NCBI GenBank assembly: GCA_964410625.1
Contig: CAYPHY010000001.1
Coordinates: forward strand, 62,001 to 126,000
Reading direction: 5' to 3'
Length of the DNA: 64,000 bases
Source of the DNA: CAYPHY01 sp964410625
GTDB taxonomy: Bacteria; Chloroflexota; Anaerolineae; Promineifilales; Promineifilaceae
The stretch's first letter is position 1, and the number at the start of each line of letters is the position of its first letter. Below the pieces are notes generated by a model. The model was not told where the DNA came from. It was given only the letters and a program-made list of their open reading frames with translations, and made no database searches. Shown piece by piece: positions 8,565 to 16,240 of this stretch. A program made the position numbers and the translations under genes.

Positions 8565-8605
8565 GTTTCACGGGAAACCGACCGCCATGTTTCCCGTGAA
8601 ACATT
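8562..8605. promoter_or_regulatory. Perfect 17-bp inverted repeat made of two parS-like half elements
   Basis: Arms AATGTTTCACGGGAAAC (8562-8578) and GTTTCCCGTGAAACATT (8589-8605) are perfect complements around a 10-nt spacer. Each arm also resembles the ParB site TGTTTCACGTGAAACA: 8564-8579 differs at two positions and 8588-8603 at one. It overlaps the likely transcription start of the downstream gene. It could be a ParB-family site, an operator, or an RNA hairpin in the leader. Confidence 0.6.
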
Positions 8606-8715
8606 GAGAAGACAAAAGCGCACACGGCCGAGATACGATTTCGCCGAAATGCCATTTAGCCATTGCGGGATCAGGGGAAACCAGTAAAATTGACGAATAT
8701 CGCAATAATTGGCGG

Positions 8716-9915
8716 ATGATGACCTCAATGACAACCTCAGATGTGGCTATATTCCTTGATCTCGACAACATTTCCATTGGCGCACGCGATGCAAGTCTGG
8801 TATTTGATGTAAATTTAATTCTGGACAAGATCAAGGCGATGACCCAGGGGCGGATCGTCCTCCAGCGTGCTTACTATGATAACCAACGTCAGGAACACAA
8901 GGTCGTGCGCGATCTCACCCTGGCCGGTTTTGTCACCCAACCGGCGATTGCCCTCAATAGTTATTACAAAAATCTGGCTGATATGCAGATCACCGTGGAC
9001 GCGATGGACACGCTGGTTGATGGGCATCACTTTAGCACCTATGTCTTTATCACCGGCGATCGCGACTTTACGCCGCTGATAAACTCGTTGCGTAAGCGTG
9101 GGAAACGGGTGATTGGTGTTGGCGTGCGCCACACCGCCAGCCCAAGCCTGGTCAGTGCCTGCGATGATTACCTCTTCTATGAAGACCTCGTTCCTGCTCC
9201 CCCGCTGTCCGAGGCACAATTGGAGCAGCTAATTCAGCAGTCGCTGGATGAAGTGCTTGGCAACAGTGAAACGGGTAGCGTCCAGGCCAGCGTGGTCAAA
9301 GAAAAGATGATGGACCTCAGTAGTGGGTTGTTTAACAACCAACACTATGGCGAGACCTCTTTTAGCAAATTTTTGTCGCGCTTTCCCCATTTACTAACGA
9401 TTGAACGCGTGGAAACGACGACCTATGTGCGCCGCGCCAATGTACAACCAACTCCCTCTGATTTATATAAAACATATCGGAGCGCGTTGAAGAAAGAAAA
9501 GCTGCGCATCGTCGCCGCCGAAGAGCGATTGCCCATATTAAAGAGTATCGTTGCGGTCTTGCAGCAACAAAAGTCCTACCTGTGGCGCTCTTTGATCAAC
9601 GAAGTTTTTCAATTGCAGAATAGGAACGGCCGCAAAGTCTCCAAAAACATGGTCAATGCTGTCCTCCTCGTCGCTCGCGAAGCGCAAGTGGTTCGCACGC
9701 TGAAGGGTAGCTCCCTCTCTACCGCCCCGGTCTTATTAGCAGTCAGCGGCGAAAAAGCATTTCAAGAAGCGATGCTGAGTTGCGACGCCGCTTATCTGCA
9801 GGCCATTCGCAAACTCCCCGAACCCTTCGACATTCGCCAGGCCGCGCTTGCGCTCTATGATCGCGCCGACGCCGCCGCTTATCTGGAACGCTATGTTGTT
9901 CCCCGATTAGGCTAG
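8716..9915 (+). CDS. NYN-domain (PIN-like) ribonuclease with LOTUS/OST-HTH domain
   Basis: A 399-residue cytosolic protein. Residues about 9-160 are a NYN/LabA-DUF88 domain with the acidic positions expected for a metal-dependent RNase: FLDLDN, an internal TVDAMDT, and ITGDRDFTPLI, followed by VIGVGVRH. Residues about 175-255 (LEQLIQQSLDEVLGN to TTYVRRAN) look like an OST-HTH/LOTUS domain, an RNA-binding winged helix often fused to NYN. The C-terminal 140 residues are helical and unassigned. Start is ATG 8716, with ATGs at 8719 and 8728 also possible; no strong ribosome site is visible. A role in RNA degradation or defence is inferred from the family only. Confidence 0.85.
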   Translation: MMTSMTTSDVAIFLDLDNISIGARDASLVFDVNLILDKIKAMTQGRIVLQRAYYDNQRQEHKVVRDLTLAGFVTQPAIALNSYYKNLADMQITVDAMDTLVDGHHFSTYVFITGDRDFTPLINSLRKRGKRVIGVGVRHTASPSLVSACDDYLFYEDLVPAPPLSEAQLEQLIQQSLDEVLGNSETGSVQASVVKEKMMDLSSGLFNNQHYGETSFSKFLSRFPHLLTIERVETTTYVRRANVQPTPSDLYKTYRSALKKEKLRIVAAEERLPILKSIVAVLQQQKSYLWRSLINEVFQLQNRNGRKVSKNMVNAVLLVAREAQVVRTLKGSSLSTAPVLLAVSGEKAFQEAMLSCDAAYLQAIRKLPEPFDIRQAALALYDRADAAAYLERYVVPRLG

Positions 9916-9968
9916 AACAGTCCCAATGAGCTGAACTTCCCAGCGACCAACGGGTTGCCCCTCATTTC

Positions 9969-11024
9969 GTGAAAATGAAAGCCGACCAACTACTGAATCG
10001 GGCCAGGACGATTGGGACGCCCCTCACTGAAGGCGAACAGGTGACATTTGTCTGGCAAGGAACAGAAGCACAGATCGTTGGCGATTTCAGCCATTGGGGG
10101 ATGGATCGGCCGAATCTCATCCTCGAACAGATCAAGCAACACATATGGGCGCAGACGATTGAACTGCCACATGACGCTTACCTCGAATATGGAATTATCC
10201 ATGATGGTCTACGCCAGCCCGACCCGCTGAATCCCCACCAAATCGCTGATGGCATGGGCCATATCAACAGCTTCTTCTGGATGCCCGGCGCAGTGGACAC
10301 GCCATTGGCACGGCCGCAGCGCAATGTCGCTCGTGGCGTAGTGACCCGTCATCAAGTAGCGGGAGAGGGGTTTGTCGTCGGGGCAAAGCGCACGGTGAAT
10401 CTTTATCGGCCGCCAGTGGAGCAGCCTGTGCCGCTGCTGGTCGTCTTCGACGGTTCCGGCTACTTGCAGAAGGCCGGGATCGCGACGATTGTGGATAATC
10501 TGATCGCGCAAAGGAGGATACGGCCGCTGGCTATGGCATTGGTTGATCCGGGCGGTGTCGGCCGCGCGGTCGAATATGCTTGTAGCGACACCACCACTGC
10601 CTTTATTGTCCATTGCGTTTTGCCATTCGCCCGGCAACAGTTAAATTTGCTTGATACTGCCACGATGCCCGGCGCGTTTGGGATTATGGGCGCATCCATG
10701 GGCGGCTTGCAATCGCTCTACATCGCCCACCGCGCGCCGGAGATTTTCGGCCGGGTCTTGTCTGAGTCCGGGGCGTTTGGCGCGGACTTTCTCTATTATC
10801 GTTCGGTGTTGGAGGATTTGATTCGCTATGCGCCCCGGCCAGAGATCAAAATCTGGATGGATGTGGGGCTGCACGAATGGTTTATCACGCCCAACCGCGC
10901 CATGTATAGCCTGTTGCAGTCACATGGCTATGACGTAACGTATCTTGAGCATACCAGCGGCCATAACTATCCCTCCTGGCGCAATGTCCTTTGGCGCGGA
11001 CTGGAACATTTATACCCTTTGTAG
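9969..11024 (+). CDS. Enterochelin-esterase-like alpha/beta hydrolase
   Basis: A 351-residue protein with an N-terminal CBM48-like beta domain (VTFVWQGTEAQIVGDFSHW, residues 25-43) followed by a Fes/YieL-type esterase D fold. The nucleophile elbow is GASMGG with Ser243. The expected acid and His lie in WMDVGLHEWF and TSGHNYPSW. The family hydrolyses esters of siderophores or carbohydrate-bound phenolics. No siderophore genes lie nearby, so the substrate is open. It lacks a signal peptide, so it probably acts in the cytosol. Its TAG stop is formed by the first bases of the double-hairpin repeat that follows. Confidence 0.83.
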   Translation: MKMKADQLLNRARTIGTPLTEGEQVTFVWQGTEAQIVGDFSHWGMDRPNLILEQIKQHIWAQTIELPHDAYLEYGIIHDGLRQPDPLNPHQIADGMGHINSFFWMPGAVDTPLARPQRNVARGVVTRHQVAGEGFVVGAKRTVNLYRPPVEQPVPLLVVFDGSGYLQKAGIATIVDNLIAQRRIRPLAMALVDPGGVGRAVEYACSDTTTAFIVHCVLPFARQQLNLLDTATMPGAFGIMGASMGGLQSLYIAHRAPEIFGRVLSESGAFGADFLYYRSVLEDLIRYAPRPEIKIWMDVGLHEWFITPNRAMYSLLQSHGYDVTYLEHTSGHNYPSWRNVLWRGLEHLYPL

Positions 11025-11072
11025 GGCGATTTGCTAAATCGCTCATTCGAGCGCACGATTTAGCAAATCGTG
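11021..11072. repeat. Double-hairpin repeat (CTGTAG family), copy 1; possible terminator
   Basis: GTAG followed by the palindrome GCGATTTGCTAAATCGC, a short spacer and a second palindrome CACGATTTAGCAAATCGTG. The leading TTGTAG supplies the esterase stop codon. It lies between two convergent genes and could end transcription from both, although no T-run follows. Confidence 0.75.
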
Positions 11073-11073
11073 T

Positions 11074-11523
11074 TCACAAGGGGATTTCGTCACGGTGGGC
11101 GAAGCCCTTGCTGTTGTCAATAAAGTAGAGCCGTTCGGGGGTGAGCGTGTACCAGTTGACGCGTGTCAGGGCTTGTTGGATGCTTGGCTCGGCCGTCGCC
11201 AGAAATGTATACTTCCGCCGGTAGTGGGCAATGGCCGCTTCCTTTGCCTCTCCTTCTAATTGCCGGACCGTCCCCTCCAGTTGAATCCCTTTGATGGCCT
11301 GCCAATCGTGGTAATCGGCCTGGATTGTCCCCGCTACCTGGGGGTTAGCCGCGATATTTTGGGCGTGGCGCGTATGGGCGGCCGATAAAAATGTCAGTCG
11401 AAACTCCTCGCTGGCATAGAAAACGGCCGCCGCCCACAACCCCTCCGGCCCATAAGTCGCCAGCGTCAGCACGTGGTGGCTTTGCAGATAGTCAAGTGCC
11501 TGGTGGCGAACATCCTCACTCAC
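11074..11523 (-). CDS. Pyridoxamine-5'-phosphate-oxidase-fold protein
   Basis: A 149-residue flavin-reductase-like split-barrel protein. VLTLATYGPEGLWAAAVFYA, FLSAAHTRHAQNIAANPQVAG and IQLEGTVRQLEGEAK match the family pattern for binding FMN or F420 in small PNPOx-like proteins. GTG at 11523 is chosen as start because AGGAGG stands about 10 nt upstream. The open frame continues further only inside ubiX. It overlaps the ubiX stop by 8 bp (GTGAGTGA), implying coupled translation. The pairing with a flavin prenyltransferase gene is suggestive but no shared pathway is known. The substrate is unassigned. Confidence 0.83.
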   Translation of the reverse strand: MSEDVRHQALDYLQSHHVLTLATYGPEGLWAAAVFYASEEFRLTFLSAAHTRHAQNIAANPQVAGTIQADYHDWQAIKGIQLEGTVRQLEGEAKEAAIAHYRRKYTFLATAEPSIQQALTRVNWYTLTPERLYFIDNSKGFAHRDEIPL

Positions 11524-12100
11524 GCGCTGCTTTTCCTCCTTGCCAGCGAGTAAACAGGTCCGTTTCCAGTGAAATATCGAGCAAATCAAGCACGCGATTG
11601 ACCGTCTGGTTGATGATTTCGTCAATAGTTTGCGGCCGGTGGTAAAACGCGGGCATTGGCGGCGCAAGGATCGCCCCCATCTCCGCCAGCAGGGTCATCG
11701 TCCGCAAGTGGCCAAGGTGCAATGGTGTTTCCCGTGGAACCAAAACCAGACGACGGCGATCCTTCAACACCACATCGGCCGCTCGCAGCAGCAGATTGTC
11801 GCTGAAGGAGTAGGCGATTCCGGCCAACGTCTTCATCGAGCAAGGAATGACCACCATCCCATCCGTTTTGAACGAGCCGGATGAGATGGCAGCGGCAATG
11901 TCGCGAAAGGGATAAACGACATCGGCCAAAGCCTTCACCTCGTCGGGGGTGTAATCCGTTTCTAGCGCGATGGTCGTTGCTCCGGCGGCCGTCAGGACCA
12001 GATGGGTCTCCACATCCCGCACCGTTCGCAATATCTCCAACAAACGGATCCCATAAATGACGCCGCTGGCGCCGGAGATGCCAACAATGATCTTCTTCAT
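11516..12100 (-). CDS. ubiX: Flavin prenyltransferase UbiX
   Basis: A 194-residue protein that prenylates FMN to make the cofactor of UbiD-type decarboxylases. The N-terminal IIVGISGASGVIYGIRLLE nucleotide-binding motif, IPCSMKTLAGIAYSFSDNLL and LVLVPRETPLHLGHLRTMT are diagnostic of UbiX/Pad1. The C-terminal MPAFYHRPQTIDEIINQTV and VNRVLDLLDI are also as expected. Length matches the family (about 190-200). No ubiD partner is in the window. The downstream PNPOx-fold gene overlaps it. Confidence 0.93.
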   Translation of the reverse strand: MKKIIVGISGASGVIYGIRLLEILRTVRDVETHLVLTAAGATTIALETDYTPDEVKALADVVYPFRDIAAAISSGSFKTDGMVVIPCSMKTLAGIAYSFSDNLLLRAADVVLKDRRRLVLVPRETPLHLGHLRTMTLLAEMGAILAPPMPAFYHRPQTIDEIINQTVNRVLDLLDISLETDLFTRWQGGKAARE

Positions 12101-12182
12101 TCGTCTATTATACGCTTATCCGCTATCCTTACCCGCACAAAGTAACTTTTGGCACGCAGCACTACGAATAACAGTAGTAGGT

Positions 12183-12275
12183 GCTACGCATTCAAGTTTT
12201 TTCGACACGAATGACACGAATGGCACGAATATTATGAAAGCAGAAGATGAAGATTCGTGAAATTCGTGTCAACAA
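12183..12275. repeat. Intergenic inverted-repeat element, ACTTACGCA family, copy 2
   Basis: It starts CTACGCATTC and carries CGACACGAATGACACGAATG facing ATTCGTGAAATTCGTGTC. The right terminus is missing; the element ends about 15 bp before the start of the YhaM-like gene. It lies between divergent ubiX and the nuclease gene. Confidence 0.7.
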
Positions 12276-12290
12276 CATTGGAAGGGCCAG

Positions 12291-13250
12291 GTGAAAGCGA
12301 AATATGTTGCGGAGCTGTCCGCCGGTGATGAATTATCCAACGAGCCATTTTTGTTGCAAGAGGTGAACCGGCGCAAGACGAAAGACGGCCGCCCCTTTCT
12401 GTTGACGACCTTACGCGACAGGACAGGGCAAGTCGGCGGTGTTTTCTGGGACGTGCCTGAATATGTGGACGCCTGGACGCGGGTCGGGGCGATTGCCCTG
12501 GTGACAGGCCGTGTCAACCACTTCAAAGAGGCGTTACAGGTGCAAATCACGGACCTGAATGTCGGCCGCGCCGCCAACATAGATATGGGCGAGTTTTTGC
12601 CCGCCAGCCAACGGCCGCGCAATGAGATGGTGGCCGAGTTGCGCCAACAAGTGGAAGCGCTGGCCGAACCCTGGCAGACGTTGGTTGCTTATCTTCTGCT
12701 GGAGGAGCCGTTCCTCTCTCGCTATGCCAATGCCCCGGCCGCTCGCTCGATGCACCACGGCTATATCGGCGGCTTACTGGAGCATTCACTGAGTATGGCC
12801 GCATTGGCCCGCCAACTTGTCGCCCACTATGGACAGGCCGATGTTGATTTGTTGGTCAGCGGTGCGTTGCTCCACGACATGGGGAAGGCATTGGAATACA
12901 CGCTGGAAGATGGCTTTGCCCATTCCGACGACGGCCGTCTGGTCGGCCACATTGTGCGTGGGATTGTGTTGGTCGAAAAGGCAGCGGCCGATCTGGGCTT
13001 TCCCGAAGGGAAACTACGCCAGCTCGTCCACCTGATCGCCGCCCATCATGGAACCCAGGAATGGGGTTCCCCGGTCGTCCCCAAGACGCTGGAAGCGATC
13101 TTGCTACACCAGATTGATTTGCTCGACAGCCGAGTGCAAGGCTTTTTTGATCATCTGAACAGCGACGGCAGCGTGGGCCTGTGGACAAACAAACGCAGCG
13201 ATATGTTTGGCACGGAATTGAGACGGCCGAGGGGAGGGAGTGGAGAGTGA
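12291..13250 (+). CDS. YhaM-like 3'-5' exoribonuclease (OB-fold plus HD domain)
   Basis: A 319-residue protein. An N-terminal OB-fold nucleic-acid-binding domain (GRPFLLTTLRDRTGQVGGVFW, residues about 12-90) precedes an HD phosphohydrolase domain with MHHGYIGGLLEHSLSM, the signature LLHDMGKALE and IAAHHG. This matches YhaM of Bacillus, a 3'-5' exonuclease. The start is GTG at 12291, with GGAAGGG 5-11 nt upstream. The C-terminus (RRPRGGSGE) is short and Gly-rich, and the stop codon falls at the edge of a GATTAGA heptamer repeat. It probably acts in RNA or DNA turnover in the cytosol. Confidence 0.87.
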   Translation: MKAKYVAELSAGDELSNEPFLLQEVNRRKTKDGRPFLLTTLRDRTGQVGGVFWDVPEYVDAWTRVGAIALVTGRVNHFKEALQVQITDLNVGRAANIDMGEFLPASQRPRNEMVAELRQQVEALAEPWQTLVAYLLLEEPFLSRYANAPAARSMHHGYIGGLLEHSLSMAALARQLVAHYGQADVDLLVSGALLHDMGKALEYTLEDGFAHSDDGRLVGHIVRGIVLVEKAAADLGFPEGKLRQLVHLIAAHHGTQEWGSPVVPKTLEAILLHQIDLLDSRVQGFFDHLNSDGSVGLWTNKRSDMFGTELRRPRGGSGE

Positions 13251-13290
13251 GGAGATTAGAGATTAGAGATTGGAGATTGAGGGATGGAAG
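13249..13290. repeat. Heptamer tandem repeat (GATTAGA/GATTGGA)
   Basis: GGAGATTAGAGATTAGAGAT followed by TGGAGATTGAG, a 7-bp tandem pattern starting at the stop codon of the YhaM-like gene. The complementary form (AATCTCC) occurs at 13439-13486, so this 230-bp intergenic space is bracketed by an inverted pair. No gene or other signal was seen between them. Confidence 0.75.
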
Positions 13291-13438
13291 TTGGTTTATG
13301 TAAAGAAATTATAAATTGTTGATTCTCTGTGCTGTTCTTCATGGCGAGATGGCTTTCCCGATTGCCCCACCCCTATGACATAACCAATTTATTTTCCTAC
13401 CTCTCACCAACCGCCGACACTATAACCATCATGGCCCC

Positions 13439-13486
13439 TAACCCAATCTCCTAATCTCCAATCTCCCAGTCTCCAATCTCATACAC
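13439..13486. repeat. Heptamer tandem repeat (AATCTCC) overlapping a gene end
   Basis: AATCTCCTAATCTCCAATCT with further heptamers up to 13486. It encodes the last residues of the adjoining membrane glycosyltransferase (EIGDWEIGD) and its stop codon at 13451. It is the inverted partner of the repeat at 13249-13290. Confidence 0.75.
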
Positions 13487-15949
13487 AGCAAAATACATAT
13501 TCCCATCCGGCGCAAGAAACTCCTGGTATGCTCCATCGGGAAAGCGTTCGCGAACGAAGGGGAGTTCGTTGAGCCGTTCGGGGAGAAACATGAAGATCGA
13601 CGGCCCATCAATGGCCCAGCCGGGCGCGGCCGTCAGCGGCTCGACAACTTCCTCCCCGTGCATTCGCGGGGCGAGATAGGGGATGGTAGAGAGGCTGAAG
13701 TAGCCCATGCGCGGAAAGCCGAAGAAGTAGACATCTTGCTCCGGTATAGGATGATTGCGTAGATAGTAGGCGATTTCCGTGGCGACTTCGGTGTTCCAGC
13801 CGCCGAGTACATAACGGTCGGTTATTTCCACAAAGTAATAGCGCAGATCAATCGCCATCAACACCGCCATCAGCAGTAGCACGCCGACAACGGCCGTCTG
13901 CCGAATGCGCGGCCACAATTGGCGCAGCCAGCCGCTGAGTTCGGCCAGTGGGACGGCCATCAACAAGGCCACCAGCGGGACGGCCATGACATAGCGTTGC
14001 GATGCGGGTGAATCCTGGCTGAACGTATTGGATGCGACGGTAGCCAGCAGCGGCAAGAGGAGCAACAGATAGCGCAAGTCGAAGTTGAGCAACGCCCACA
14101 TGATGCCGAGGATGAAAAGAGTGGCTGCGGCCGTCAGCAACAGGGGCGATCCCGGGTTATAGAGCAAGCGTAGCGGCTCGTGGGTGAAGCCGAGGATACC
14201 GGCGACGGTCTGATCAAGCAGAATTTCATTGGCACTGCGGCCGCTATTGGTCATCTCCCGCTCCATCCAGTCGCCCATAATAGAAACACGATTCAGCGGG
14301 GCGCGAAATTCATCAGGATGTCCGGCAAAGTAGAGGGCGAGCGGTAAAAAGATGACCAACGCCAGATAGGCGGCGGCGACCAGCCCCGGCAACCGCGCCT
14401 GGAACTTCTCGCGGTTGCTCCACCAAGCGACGGCCGCCCATAGCAGGAACAGGATCGGCACCACGCGAATGGAGACATAGAAGTATTGTCCCAACCCCAA
14501 CGCCAGGCCGCAGAGTAAAAAGAGGCTGCGCCGCCCTGTTTTCCACCCGGCCCACAAGCCAAGAATAGCCAATGTGGTGAAAAAGCCGTCCCAGATATTG
14601 TTGAGGGCGATGCGGCTCATGTGGATGTGGTAGTGGGAGGTGGCTAGATAGGCGGCCGCCAGCACACCAGTCAGCCGGTTGAACAAGGAACGGCCGAGCC
14701 AAAACACCACCAATACCGTCAGCGCCCCGCCCAGCGCAGAAAAACCGCGCACAGCGGCAATCGTCTGCCCATCAATAGCGATGCCGATGCTTTGCAACGC
14801 GAAAAAGAGCGAAGGGAAGGAGAACCAACCGACTGTAAACAGGTTGTTGGCCTCGCCGTTCAAGAATTGGATGCTAGAGAGCGCGGCCGATCCCTCATCC
14901 CCGGAGAAGGTATTGGGAAACTGGTCGGTGGCAATACCGCGCAGGGCAAAAGCCAGCAAGAAGAAGAGCAATGCGAGTATCAGGTCTATGCGTGGCAGAC
15001 GGGGCAGCCGTTCTCTGCTGCTGTGCCGGATTGCTGGTAGCAGTCCAATAATCGCCAGACTACAGGCGATAACCCAGACAGCTACGCTGATGCCTGCTCG
15101 CCGTGCCAGCAAGAAATCTCCAGCAGCCAGATGGGCGAACCAGGCGAAGAGAGGGGCCAGTAGTAAAACCACGACCTGCCAGCCCGCAACCCCAAAGAAG
15201 TCCATCAGCCAGGTTAGCGGCCGTTCCCACCAGGCAGGCAGCGATTGCCGGATGAGGGCACGGCCGCCCAGCAGGAAGCAAGCCGCGCCCAGGAGCGCCA
15301 GCAGGTAGATGGGCAACCGTTGTTCCGGGGGGACGGCACTGCTGGTCAGTTGTGTCAATACCATCAGCAACCCGCCACCGCCGATCATGGCGGTGATCAG
15401 CGGGCGCATTTGTTCGGCGGGGACGGCCGTGATGCGTGGAACGGGCCGCCTTTTTCTCCTTTTAACGACGGACGGCCGTGTTGGTTGCTCTGGCGCAGGT
15501 AGTCGAGGTTCCGCTATGGGTTTTTGCTCCGGTTCTGTCGCCATTGATTCCGGCAGCGGCGGTGTGAATGCGACAGGAAGTACAGGCTCTGGAGTGGGAT
15601 GACTACTGGTTGGTTCCGATGTAGGAGGTTCAGGCTCGGCCGTCACCGGCAAAGCAGGGGCGGAGGAAACGGCCGTCGGCGGCGGTTCGGCAGGTGGTAT
15701 CACCGGTGTTGCCGCTTGGGGTGGTATGGGGGTAGTTGGCTCGGTGGCCCTCTCTTTGGCTTCTGAATTGGTTGCTGAAACGACGGGGGTTAGATCATAA
15801 CGCTCCTCAACGCTTGCCGTTGCCGATTCAGATTCCGGTGTGGGAGGGATTGGCGGTGCAGCGGCCGTTGGTCCCGCCAACTGTTGCCACCACCGATAGA
15901 GAACGGCCGATATAGGCACAACCACGATGAGCAGAGCTATCCATTCCAT
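13451..15949 (-). CDS. Large membrane glycosyltransferase (ArnT/PMT-like, GT-C) with Pro-rich linker
   Basis: An 832-residue integral membrane protein. One N-terminal membrane segment (about 4-20) is followed by a Pro/Glu/Thr-rich linker of about 140 residues, a basic patch (KRRKRRP) and then roughly a dozen hydrophobic segments. FSGDEGSAALS carries the acidic pair expected in the first extracytoplasmic loop of GT-C enzymes, and HYHIHMSRIALNNIWDGFF fits the PMT_2 family. These enzymes use polyprenyl-phosphate sugars to modify proteins or lipids outside the membrane. The final EIGDWEIGD is encoded by an invading heptamer repeat, so the natural C-terminus has been altered. No neighbour shares an obvious pathway. 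Confidence 0.85.
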   Translation of the reverse strand: MEWIALLIVVVPISAVLYRWWQQLAGPTAAAPPIPPTPESESATASVEERYDLTPVVSATNSEAKERATEPTTPIPPQAATPVIPPAEPPPTAVSSAPALPVTAEPEPPTSEPTSSHPTPEPVLPVAFTPPLPESMATEPEQKPIAEPRLPAPEQPTRPSVVKRRKRRPVPRITAVPAEQMRPLITAMIGGGGLLMVLTQLTSSAVPPEQRLPIYLLALLGAACFLLGGRALIRQSLPAWWERPLTWLMDFFGVAGWQVVVLLLAPLFAWFAHLAAGDFLLARRAGISVAVWVIACSLAIIGLLPAIRHSSRERLPRLPRIDLILALLFFLLAFALRGIATDQFPNTFSGDEGSAALSSIQFLNGEANNLFTVGWFSFPSLFFALQSIGIAIDGQTIAAVRGFSALGGALTVLVVFWLGRSLFNRLTGVLAAAYLATSHYHIHMSRIALNNIWDGFFTTLAILGLWAGWKTGRRSLFLLCGLALGLGQYFYVSIRVVPILFLLWAAVAWWSNREKFQARLPGLVAAAYLALVIFLPLALYFAGHPDEFRAPLNRVSIMGDWMEREMTNSGRSANEILLDQTVAGILGFTHEPLRLLYNPGSPLLLTAAATLFILGIMWALLNFDLRYLLLLLPLLATVASNTFSQDSPASQRYVMAVPLVALLMAVPLAELSGWLRQLWPRIRQTAVVGVLLLMAVLMAIDLRYYFVEITDRYVLGGWNTEVATEIAYYLRNHPIPEQDVYFFGFPRMGYFSLSTIPYLAPRMHGEEVVEPLTAAPGWAIDGPSIFMFLPERLNELPFVRERFPDGAYQEFLAPDGNMYFAVYEIGDWEIGD

Positions 15950-16135
15950 TACCGGGATAATCCTTTTCTACGTTCTCCGACTGTTTATCATCAACCCTCG
16001 CGCTGTTCGTCAAGCAAAACAGCGACAGTAGATCATGCCATTGACGCTGAATTTTGCCAAATCCCTTTACTTTGCGCTATGCAGAAGGTAACTGCCTGCG
16101 CTAGACTCAGGTTCATGCGCTCATTTTATTCGACA

Positions 16136-16189
16136 AGCGTGATTGAACTAAATAATGAACAATTGTTCATTATTTAGTTCAATCACGCT
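16136..16189. repeat. 54-bp perfect palindrome with no spacer
   Basis: The 27-bp arm 16136-16162 (AGCGTGATTGAACTAAATAA, then TGAACAA) is exactly complementary to 16163-16189. It is AT-rich and lies about 50 bp upstream of the CinA/NadD-like gene. It could be an operator, a cruciform-forming site, or a fold-back join from assembly. The flanking 15950-16240 region shows no gene. Confidence 0.9.
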
Positions 16190-16240
16190 GGTGCGAAAGC
16201 ACTATCTGGTTAAAACCGCCGTTCGGGTTAGAATAAGCTC

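Noticed and set aside
8562..8605. Intrinsic terminator
   Set aside because: The arms are strong, but no T-run follows and the element sits directly after a -10 hexamer, so a regulatory site is more likely. It is not fully excluded as a terminator.
8500..8720. Replication origin
   Set aside because: The parS-like site is suggestive, but no DnaA-box cluster, dnaA or dnaN gene is present.
13249..13486. CRISPR or small-RNA locus in the heptamer-flanked gap
   Set aside because: The repeats have a 7-bp period, no spacers, and no promoter or cas gene nearby.
15884..16177. Small protein gene on the plus strand
   Set aside because: The open frame overlaps the start of the membrane glycosyltransferase and the 54-bp palindrome, lacks a ribosome site and shows no protein-like pattern.
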